In this document: piece by piece, positions 8,340-14,784 of the stretch
Numbering within the stretch: the stretch's first letter is position 1
Layout of the letters: the number at the start of each line of letters is the position of its first letter
NCBI GenBank assembly: GCA_046330255.1
Contig: JAXLTC010000001.1
Span: 806,001-870,000 of the forward strand
DNA: 64,000 nucleotides
Direction of reading: 5' to 3'
Origin: JBBSBL01 sp046330255
GTDB taxonomy: Bacteria; Actinomycetota; Thermoleophilia; Solirubrobacterales; Solirubrobacteraceae
Made by a program: the position numbers and the translations under genes
Notes under the pieces: model-generated
Seen by the model: the letters and a program-made list of their open reading frames with translations, nothing else
What the model was told of the DNA's origin: nothing
The model's database searches: none

Positions 8340-8415
8340 ACCCGGAGTGCGCGCTAAGTTGGGCAGTGGCTCCCGGTGCTCTCGACAGTTGGGGGCGCGG
8401 TAGGCCTATGAGGGC

Positions 8416-8445
8416 GGATGGTCCCGCCCACGGGCGGGACCATCC
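8416..8445 (+). terminator. Perfect 14-bp hairpin downstream of acyl-CoA dehydrogenase
   Basis: GGATGGTCCCGCCC pairs exactly with GGGCGGGACCATCC around a 2-nt centre, 76 nt after the stop. There is no T-tract, so it is terminator-like rather than a classical intrinsic terminator. It also marks the left edge of the low-GC island. Confidence 0.5.
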
Positions 8446-8649
8446 GTGCCTCGGCTCAGCGTGCCTCCCTTACAGCCAAGTGATGGAGATGACCTGATCA
8501 CGAAGGATGACGTCCTGTTCGGCCATCGCCCGGCAGCCGTTTGCCGAGGCGAGGACGAGGAGGCACTCGAACCCCACGCGACCTGAGCCGCAACCGGACT
8601 TACCGACGAGACAAGGGCCAGCTCTCACGCCACAATCTGAGACTTGACT
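8446..8649. other. Non-coding stretch at the left edge of the accessory island
   Basis: I see no supported gene here. Composition begins to drop below the flanks. The stretch borders the 3' end of the IS3 transposase remnant and may include its lost terminal part; no terminal inverted repeat could be identified. Confidence 0.4.
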
Positions 8650-9235
8650 GTGGTCGAGGTAGGCACCGATCGCCTCGCGGGCTTGGTCGGGGTCTCGGAC
8701 TCGAGCGCCGGACCAACCGTTCCTGGAGCTTCGAGAACTAGGACTCGATGAACGGTTCGGACTAGGGTGAGCAGTAGCCACCCCGACGGTGCGCGACGCC
8801 GAGGCCGCTGAGGACGAGGCGCCTGGCGCGGGGGGTGAACGCTGAGCCGTTGTCAGTGTCGAGCGTCAGCCTGCCGGGCTGGATGCCCTGCGCTTCGACG
8901 GCGTCCTGGCCCACGGCGATCGCAACGTGGGCGCGGCATCTGAAGCTGAGGTCCAGCCCACGATGTCGCGCGTGCAGCGGCCGATGATCGCGTTTGAGGT
9001 AGACCCAGTCGTGCTCGGCGACCCAGACCGAGGTGATGTCCAGGTGCCATAAGTGCCCAGATCCCTCGACCCGAGAGAACCGGGGCCGACGACGGCGGGC
9101 TCCGAGCGTCGGTGCTGGATCAGCCGTTGCTCGCCCATCACCCGCAGCATCCGCTTGCGCTTGACCTACCGGCCCAGGCGCCGGCAGGCCCACTCGCAGA
9201 CGAACCGGTAGCCGTCAGTCTCCGTTCGAGGGATC
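8650..9235 (-). pseudogene. Decayed IS3-family transposase (OrfB) remnant
   Basis: Conceptual translation in the three minus frames gives scattered but ordered pieces of an IS3-type DDE transposase. They run DGYRFVCEWACRRLGR, an in-frame stop, VKRKRMLRVMGE, HLWHLDITSVW, CTRDIVGW, LSFRCRAHVAIA, LTLDTDNGSAFTP, GVAHRRGGY and finally DQAREAIGAYLDH. The pieces sit in different frames, so at least three frameshifts and one stop have accumulated. The DDE Asp of WHLDITSVW and the Asp of DTDNGS remain recognisable. No orfA and no intact ends were found. It is an old insertion next to a foreign-looking operon. Confidence 0.8.
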
Positions 9236-9246
9236 CGTCCAATGAC

Positions 9247-9714
9247 TCACTGCCCACTCTTCGTCAGCGTCAGAAGTCGCTCTCGATCACCTCGCGGCCC
9301 GGTATCCGGAACGTTCTCTACGACAGACTGCTCAAGATGCCCAGACACACTTCTCGCCACACTCTCAAACGTGGCCACGCTCGCCGCGTTGCTTGGAGCT
9401 ACCGTCGCTAGGATCCGTGTCACTCCGGCGCGTCCTGCCGTGAGCACCGCGCTCCTGAGCAACGCCGCCCCCACGCCTCGTCCTCGAAACGTAGGGACAA
9501 CGCCCAGTTGCCACACAAAGGCGGTCTCCCGGCCGGCGCGCGTCACCAGCACAAAGCCGTGCAATCCGTCGCACGTCTCCACTCCAACTGAATACCCCTG
9601 GTAGATTTCGAGCAGCGCCCAATATGCGTATGGCGTATGCACCGTGAGCCCGCCGCAGCGCTGAGCCAAGGCATGCACGGTGATACAGTCCGCCGATTCA
9701 AGTGTCCGCTGCAC
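9247..9714 (-). CDS. GNAT-family acetyltransferase, EctA (diaminobutyrate acetyltransferase)-like
   Basis: A ~155-residue GNAT protein. The acetyl-CoA motif A is QLGVVPTFRGRGVGAALLRSAV. The preceding TVHTPYAYWALLEIY block, FVWQLGV and the later VAPSNAASVATFESVARS match the pattern of L-2,4-diaminobutyrate N-acetyltransferase (EctA) of ectoine synthesis. No ectB or ectC is next to it, so ectoine synthesis from this locus is unlikely and another small amine may be the substrate. The GTG start at 9714 follows GGAAG and overlaps the upstream gene by 17 bp; an in-frame start at 9807 is also possible. Codon use is far more AT-rich than in neighbouring core genes. It is the last gene of the island operon. 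Confidence 0.7.
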   Translation of the reverse strand: MQRTLESADCITVHALAQRCGGLTVHTPYAYWALLEIYQGYSVGVETCDGLHGFVLVTRAGRETAFVWQLGVVPTFRGRGVGAALLRSAVLTAGRAGVTRILATVAPSNAASVATFESVARSVSGHLEQSVVENVPDTGPRGDRERLLTLTKSGQ

Positions 9715-10594
9715 CAACGCGCTTCCAATCGCCTTGCGGGATAGGCTCAAGGTCGCTCGTGGCGCCGTTCCAGAGATAGATCCACGCATCAATCCTGCCA
9801 CCGCCATGTCCGTCGCAGGTGACGCTTACACAGCGACGTCGGTATAGCGACTTCGCTCGGTTTTCAGGATCGTAGTGCTCAATCGCATCAAGTTCTCTGA
9901 ACGTAGCCGCTTCTGGGACGAGAAACAACTCACCACAAACAACACCTTCGCCCCTGACCAGCGCCGGAAACTCGCCCCGGCTATACAGCTGGCCGCTGAT
10001 CTCGCACCCCCCTCGCGGAATCATCCGGCTTCGCAGCGCCTTTTCACGAGGACCGCCTTCGCCCGTCATCAGGGAGCCATACGCCGCGAAGTACTCCGCC
10101 GTAGCAAGTTCGAGATGGCGACTACAGTATTCGTAGCCACAGTTCGCGAGATACCTACGCGCCGCTGCGTGGTCCTCCAACTCCAACTGATCGAACCAGT
10201 ACTCAAAGAAGACGCGGCGATCTCGATCTTTGACATGCCCCTCGGCTTGGAGGAACAGTAGCTGTTCGAGAAAGTTAAGAACAAGGTCTACATCCCTGAG
10301 GGCCGCCCGCTCGTCGTCCGAGAGCCCGACCCCACGATCCAGGACCCGCATCTCCAGAATCGGCGCCATTTCAGAGAAAAAGCCGTACTCCAGACGCTCG
10401 CGAGCTGAAGACATCTGCACGTCACCATAGAAGTCGCGGAAAAGCTGGACCATCCAACGAGCCGCCTCGGCCCTTTTAGACGAACGGTAGCTGTAGGCGG
10501 TCCAAAGGGCCGCAGCACCAGCCGCCAGAGCGAGGATCACCTGGGCTAACGCATTCCAACCATCGGCGTCGAGGCCCGCGAAAGTAGCTATCAC
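9698..10594 (-). CDS. Membrane-anchored DUF4760-like protein fused to a gamma-glutamylcyclotransferase (AIG2-like) domain
   Basis: This 298-residue protein has one predicted membrane helix at ~14-34. A charged helical region follows (~38-165), containing DVDLVLNFLEQLLFLQAEGHV and resembling DUF4760. A GGCT-like domain then runs from ~167 to the end. The GGCT nucleotide-fold loop is Y-G-S-L at 172-175. A candidate catalytic glutamate is Glu239 in LDAIEHYDP, and the GQLYSRGEFPAL and GELFLVPEA strands and a final aromatic strand are present. GGCT enzymes cleave gamma-glutamyl amino acids or amines to 5-oxoproline. The fusion with a membrane helix is unusual. It overlaps the upstream gene by ATGA. 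Codon use is AT-richer than flanking core genes, which suggests transfer. Confidence 0.65.
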   Translation of the reverse strand: MIATFAGLDADGWNALAQVILALAAGAAALWTAYSYRSSKRAEAARWMVQLFRDFYGDVQMSSARERLEYGFFSEMAPILEMRVLDRGVGLSDDERAALRDVDLVLNFLEQLLFLQAEGHVKDRDRRVFFEYWFDQLELEDHAAARRYLANCGYEYCSRHLELATAEYFAAYGSLMTGEGGPREKALRSRMIPRGGCEISGQLYSRGEFPALVRGEGVVCGELFLVPEAATFRELDAIEHYDPENRAKSLYRRRCVSVTCDGHGGGRIDAWIYLWNGATSDLEPIPQGDWKRVGAADT

Positions 10595-11223
10595 CCTAGG
10601 TCGCGAAGGCGCGGGTCCGGGGGGTAGACGGAGTAGCTGACTAGGGAGGAGGTCAAGAAGCTGATTCCGAGCGGAGGTACCTTGCCGTCAGGGAGACGCC
10701 GAGGCTCGTGCGCCACGGGGTAGTGTATGTAGACCTCGCGACCGAACGGCTCCCCGGCCGTCTGTGCCGTGTCCTGCGCTGCACTCACAGCGGCCAAAGC
10801 AATGGCCATGTATACCGCTAGTGCGCTTGTTCGCCGGCTTCTGAAGGCGATACTGTGATGGAAGGTGGCGAGGAGCTGGAGGCCTGACGGTGTGCGAACG
10901 GGAGTGACGTCAAGTAGCCCGTAGACACTTTCCGGACTCGCCACGACATCGTTGAGCCAGTAGGGCGTCCGCTCGTGCTTCCGTACGACTGCTAGCGCGC
11001 GCCTCAGGGCAAGGTCGAAGTCTCGTACAGCAACGATAAGGTCGCGGGCGGTGATGTCCGCCGCAAAGCGGAACCGAACCCCGAGTTCAACACCTTCGGC
11101 AAGATCGAGGGACGCAAGGCCCAGACGAGCTTGTGCCTCGGCCTCAGGGTCAGGCGCCGACAAGACTTCGGCCAAGGCTTCGTGTAGGAGGAGCGCGACC
11201 TCGGCCTGATGGACTCGGCCCAC
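10591..11223 (-). CDS. Hypothetical protein of the accessory island operon
   Basis: I do not recognise this 210-residue protein. The first half is charged and helical (HQAEVALLLHEALAEVLSAPDPEAEAQARLG), then a mixed alpha/beta part contains WLNDVVASPESVYGLLDV and TFHHSIAFRSRR. A short hydrophobic stretch around TSALAVYMAIALAAVSAAQ may be a weak membrane helix or a buried helix. The C terminus is proline- and tyrosine-rich. The start codon is GTG. It is the first gene of a three-gene, translationally coupled operon and overlaps the next gene by 4 bp (ATGA), so a joint role with the membrane GGCT fusion is likely. Composition is clearly less GC-rich than the flanks. Confidence 0.6.
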   Translation of the reverse strand: MGRVHQAEVALLLHEALAEVLSAPDPEAEAQARLGLASLDLAEGVELGVRFRFAADITARDLIVAVRDFDLALRRALAVVRKHERTPYWLNDVVASPESVYGLLDVTPVRTPSGLQLLATFHHSIAFRSRRTSALAVYMAIALAAVSAAQDTAQTAGEPFGREVYIHYPVAHEPRRLPDGKVPPLGISFLTSSLVSYSVYPPDPRLRDLG

Positions 11224-11294
11224 GACGGGGACAGTACCCGAGTTGGGTTGACGTCGTGCCGCTCCGCGGTTTGATCCGCCCGCGTGCCCGCCAC

Positions 11295-11300
11295 TAGAGT
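11295..11300 (+). promoter_or_regulatory. -10 box of the receiver/FAD reductase gene
   Basis: TAGAGT ends 7 nt before the ATG at 11308. The box supports that ATG over the in-frame GTG at 11284, which would lie upstream of the transcription start. Confidence 0.5.
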
Positions 11301-11307
11301 GCGGCCG

Positions 11308-13026
11308 ATGGCTCTCCCCGCGCTGGTCGCCGTCGACGAGGACCCGGGCGTGCTGGCGGACGTCGAGCGTGAGCTGGGCGATCGCTACTCACGCCACTAC
11401 CAGGTTCTCTGCCTGCGCTCGGCGGACGAGGCGCTGCGCCGGCTCCAGGAGCTCGCCTCCTCGGGCGACGACGTCGCGCTGATCCTGGCCGGGCAGCTCT
11501 CCGGAACGACGGCGGGCGAGCTCCTGGATCGCGCGCGCCAGGCGCACCCGCACGCCAAGCGCGGGCTTCTGCTCGGCTGGGGGAGCTGGGGCGACCCCGC
11601 GACGGGCGACGCGATCTTCGACGACATCGCCCGCGGCCGGTTGGACCATTTCGTGCTCCGCCCGGCGGCGGAGCCGGACGAGCTCTTCCACCAGGCGATC
11701 TCGAGCCTGCTGCTGGAGTGGGCGGAGGCGCGGCTCACGGCGCCGTACACCGTCCACGTGGTCGGGGAGTCGTGGTCCGGCCGCGCCTACGAGCTGCGCG
11801 AGGTCCTCGGGCGGTGCGCCGTTCCGCACTCGTTCTCGCTCGCCGGCTCGGATGAGGGCCGCGCCCTGCTGGCGGGCGCCGGCGTGCCCGAAGGGCTTCC
11901 GGCGGTGATGCTCCCCGACGGCCGGGTCCTGTGGAACCCGAGCGACGCCGACCTCGCCCGGGCCTCGGGCGCGCCGACCGAGCTGGAGCAGATCGACTTC
12001 GACCTCGTGATCGCCGGCGCCGGGCCGGCCGGCCTGTCGGCCGCCGTCTACGGCGCCTCGGAGGGGCTCCTGACGCTCGTGATCGACGAGGGGGGCATCG
12101 GCGGCCAGGCGACCTCCAGCTCGCTGATCCGCAACTACCTCGGCTTCCCGCGCGGGCTCAGCGGCCGCCGGCTCGCCCAGCAGGCCTACGAGCAGGCGTG
12201 GCTCTTCCGCACGCGGTTCGCGCTGATCCAGCGGGCGACCGGGCTCGCGCGCGAGGGCGACCGTCTGGTCGTGACGCTCTCGGACCTCGGCCGCGTGCGC
12301 GCCCGCGCGGTGGTGCTGGCGACCGGCGCCAGCTACCGCCGGCTCGGCGTTCCCGAGCTCGAGGAGCTCAGCGGAGCGGGCGTCTTCTATGGCGGCACGG
12401 CGTCGGAGGCGCCGACGACGGGCGGCGAGGACGTCTACGTGCTCGGCGGCGGGAACTCCGCCGGCCAGGCCGCGCTGCACCTCGCACGCTACGCGCGCGA
12501 GGTCACGCTGGTCGTGCGCGCGGAGGAGCTGGGCGCCGGCATGTCGGACTACCTGGTCCGGCAGGTGGAGGGCACGCCGGGCGTGCGCGTCCGGCTCGGG
12601 ACCGAGATCACCGGCGGCGGCGGGACCGGGTGGCTCGACCACCTCGTGCTGCGCGACCGGTCTGGCGGAGCGGAGGAGACGGTCCCGGCCGACGGGCTGT
12701 TCGTCATGATCGGCGCGCGCCCCCACACCGACTGGCTGCCGCCGGAGGTCGCCAAGGATCCGGAGGGCTTCGTCCTCTCGGCCGCGGATCTCCCGGCCGA
12801 CCACCCGTGGCCGCTGGAACGCGAGCCGCTGCTGCTCGAGACAGGGATGCCGCGGGTGTTCGCCGCCGGCGACGTCCGCCACGGCTCGGTCAAGCGCGTC
12901 GCGTCGGCCGTCGGCGAGGGCTCCGTCGCGATCCAGGTCCTCCATCGCCTGTTCGCGGAGGATCCGCCGCGGCCGCGCGAGCGTGGCGACGCGGCGGCGC
13001 GGTCGTCCACCTCGAGCGCGGTGTAG
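11308..13026 (+). CDS. Receiver-like domain fused to thioredoxin-reductase-like FAD oxidoreductase
   Basis: The 572-residue fusion starts with a response-regulator-like domain (~1-125). A thioredoxin/glutaredoxin-like linker segment (~135-220) includes YTVHVVGESWSGRAYELREVL. A two-nucleotide-domain FAD/NAD(P)H reductase fold (~230-545) follows. FAD binding is shown by VIAGAGPAGLSAAVY, NAD(P)H binding by VYVLGGGNSAGQAAL, and the second FAD contact by RVFAAGDVRHGS. The dithiol C-x-x-C of thioredoxin reductases is missing: the corresponding segment reads GVFYGGTASEA. The receiver-like part also lacks the phosphoryl-accepting Asp (ALILAGQLSG). It therefore cannot act as a normal thioredoxin reductase or a normal receiver. 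Homologues occur in actinobacteria without an assigned function. Confidence 0.8.
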   Translation: MALPALVAVDEDPGVLADVERELGDRYSRHYQVLCLRSADEALRRLQELASSGDDVALILAGQLSGTTAGELLDRARQAHPHAKRGLLLGWGSWGDPATGDAIFDDIARGRLDHFVLRPAAEPDELFHQAISSLLLEWAEARLTAPYTVHVVGESWSGRAYELREVLGRCAVPHSFSLAGSDEGRALLAGAGVPEGLPAVMLPDGRVLWNPSDADLARASGAPTELEQIDFDLVIAGAGPAGLSAAVYGASEGLLTLVIDEGGIGGQATSSSLIRNYLGFPRGLSGRRLAQQAYEQAWLFRTRFALIQRATGLAREGDRLVVTLSDLGRVRARAVVLATGASYRRLGVPELEELSGAGVFYGGTASEAPTTGGEDVYVLGGGNSAGQAALHLARYAREVTLVVRAEELGAGMSDYLVRQVEGTPGVRVRLGTEITGGGGTGWLDHLVLRDRSGGAEETVPADGLFVMIGARPHTDWLPPEVAKDPEGFVLSAADLPADHPWPLEREPLLLETGMPRVFAAGDVRHGSVKRVASAVGEGSVAIQVLHRLFAEDPPRPRERGDAAARSSTSSAV

Positions 13027-13059
13027 GGCGAGGACCGCGACCGAGCGCGGACGGCCCGC

Positions 13060-13788
13060 TCAGCCCCGGGCCAGCCGGATGTCGATCTCCCAGATGCGGT
13101 CGTGGGCGCGGTCGCCGGTCAGATAGAGCCGCGTCACGCGCGGCGCGCGGCGCGGCCCGCTCACCAGCTCCAGGTACGACCACTGGGCGCAGTGGCGCCC
13201 CAGGTAGCAGCGGCGCCGCGCGCGGGGGTAGGCGCGCCGCGCCGACGCGAGCGTCGAGCCGAGGTGGATCCCGGCGCGCGTGCGCCAGCGCAGCAGCGGA
13301 CCGCGGAAGCTGCCGGCGTTGGCCCCGCCGCCGTACGCGTCGAGCCACAGCTCGGCGACACGACCGCGCCGCACCCAGGCGCTCGCGGACTGGCCCGTGA
13401 GCTTCCAGCTACGGCACTCGTCCTCGCGCCGCCCCGCAGCCGCCTGCCACAGCTCCGACCCGCCCAGGCCGCTTGGGTCGCCGGGAGGCCAGCGCAGCAG
13501 CGGCAGCCCCCAGAGCGCATGGAGGCGCGCGGGCCGGTCGCCAAGCGGGACCCCGCCGATCGAGGAGCCGGGGACGACCCGGGTCGAGCGGGGATGGGGC
13601 AGGCCCGGCGAGCCACCGCCGTCGTGGTGCACGCAGACGGCGGCGCCGGCGCCGGCGCCGGCCGGCGCGCCGAGCAGGGCTGCGGCGCCGACGGTGAGCA
13701 CGATCAGGGCCTTGCGCACCGCGCGAGCATCTCCGATCCGCCGCGGTCGCGCAACGGCCGCGGCACGGCGCACGCGGGACCGCGTCAC
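13060..13788 (-). CDS. Secreted hypothetical protein
   Basis: The protein has up to 242 residues, with a hydrophobic signal-like stretch (RKALIVLTVGAAALLGAPAGAGAGA) preceded by a long arginine-rich segment. The mature part has several tryptophans and cysteines (ECRSW, RRCYLGRHC) and a repeated-looking motif: GSSIGGVPLGDRPARLHALWG and GIHLGSTLASARRAYP both set a G-x-x-L-G-x-x-x-x-x-x start before a helix. This suggests two copies of a small secreted domain. The GTG at 13788 overlaps the stop of the upstream M14 gene as GTGA, which supports coupling. A GTG at 13719 would give a more typical signal peptide. No function can be assigned. Confidence 0.6.
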   Translation of the reverse strand: MTRSRVRRAAAVARPRRIGDARAVRKALIVLTVGAAALLGAPAGAGAGAAVCVHHDGGGSPGLPHPRSTRVVPGSSIGGVPLGDRPARLHALWGLPLLRWPPGDPSGLGGSELWQAAAGRREDECRSWKLTGQSASAWVRRGRVAELWLDAYGGGANAGSFRGPLLRWRTRAGIHLGSTLASARRAYPRARRRCYLGRHCAQWSYLELVSGPRRAPRVTRLYLTGDRAHDRIWEIDIRLARG

Positions 13789-14576
13789 CGGCCGGCCGCG
13801 AGCCGTGCCGCCGCGCGTGCGTGCCGCATCGCGGTGGCGGGCGACGGGCCCTCGCCGCCGAGCTCAACGACGAACGACGCGGTCCCGGGCAGGCGCCGGT
13901 TCGCCCAGTCGACGGCGGTCCCGGGCAGGCGCGCCAGCCGGTGGCCCGGCCAGCGCGCGAGCAGCGCATAGCGCCGGGCTACCCGCGTGACCGCGTAGGG
14001 AGCCGTGCGCGCCGCGGGCAGCACGACGAACCCGTAGGGCTGGTGGTACCAGACGCTGACGCGCGGGCGCAGCCGCACCAGCAGCCTCGCGAGGATGCGC
14101 GACTCCGGCTCCGAGAGCGGCCGAGGCCCGCCGTAGTAGGCGCTCGCACGGCTGCTGCGGCGCCAGTGCCGGGGGAAGTTGCGGTTGAGGTCGACCCCGT
14201 GCGCGTTGCGCCGCGTCCCGCGCGCGAGGCCGTCCGGATTGGGCCGCTCGACCAGCCACAGGTCCACCCCGCCGATGCGCTTCATGCGGCGCAGCGCCGC
14301 GGTCACGCGCAGGCCGCCGGGCTCGTCACCGTGGATCGGCCCGACAACCAGCGCCTTGCGGCGGCTGCGCGGGTCGCCGAGTCGCAGCGCGACGATCGGG
14401 CGACCCTCGACCGAGCGGCCGAGGAGGACCGTGCCGGCGGCCGACGGGCGCGGCGCGCCGCCGGCCGCCGTCAGTGTCGGCACGAGCGCCGCGGCGACTC
14501 CCGCGCCGAGAACGGCGACAACGAAGAAAGCGCGGCCTCGCACGCGGCCGAGTCTGCCGCAAAGGCCGGCAAGCAT
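13785..14576 (-). CDS. Secreted or membrane-anchored M14-family zinc carboxypeptidase (MpaA-like)
   Basis: A 263-residue protein with an N-terminal hydrophobic segment (~15-35), so it is exported or anchored. Zinc ligands appear as H-G-D-E in GPIHGDEPGG and as His in WYHQPYG. The NPDG and GVDLNRNFP motifs are typical of M14 peptidases and of murein-peptide amidase MpaA. The catalytic Glu is in SFVVELGGEG. The likely substrate is a cell-wall peptide, a role inferred from the family. It is transcribed with the downstream secreted hypothetical gene (GTGA overlap). The dyad element at 14631 lies ~55-95 bp upstream and could control it. Confidence 0.8.
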   Translation of the reverse strand: MLAGLCGRLGRVRGRAFFVVAVLGAGVAAALVPTLTAAGGAPRPSAAGTVLLGRSVEGRPIVALRLGDPRSRRKALVVGPIHGDEPGGLRVTAALRRMKRIGGVDLWLVERPNPDGLARGTRRNAHGVDLNRNFPRHWRRSSRASAYYGGPRPLSEPESRILARLLVRLRPRVSVWYHQPYGFVVLPAARTAPYAVTRVARRYALLARWPGHRLARLPGTAVDWANRRLPGTASFVVELGGEGPSPATAMRHARAAARLAAGR

Positions 14577-14630
14577 CGAGTCCCGTAATCGCTTCAGACC
14601 CTCGAGAGTCAGGAGGGCTCCGGGAGGTCG

Positions 14631-14670
14631 CCGTCCTGGCTAGGGGGTCGTATACGCCCCTTAGGCAGGA
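14631..14670. promoter_or_regulatory. Dyad element copy B (TAGGGGG...CCCC)
   Basis: The arms TCCTGGCTAGGGGG and CCCCTTAGGCAGGA pair at 12 of 14 positions around a short spacer containing CGTATACG. Aligned without gaps to 6121-6160, the outer arms are nearly identical while the centre differs. It lies between divergent genes (M14 peptidase and GH1 glucosidase), where an operator would be expected. Confidence 0.55.
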
Positions 14671-14768
14671 TAGTTGCGCTCGGGCCGCCCTCCCCCCTCC
14701 CCGGTGCCGTGCGCCCGGGCGGGCGCGACCGCGGGCGCCGACCGCGACGCGCGACCGGGCGGCTCGGC

Positions 14769-14774
14769 TAGGGT
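14769..14774 (+). promoter_or_regulatory. -10 box of the GH1 gene
   Basis: TAGGGT lies 10 nt before the ATG at 14785. It supports this ATG, which directly starts a signal peptide, over upstream in-frame codons. Confidence 0.45.
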
Positions 14775-14784
14775 CGGGCCCCGG

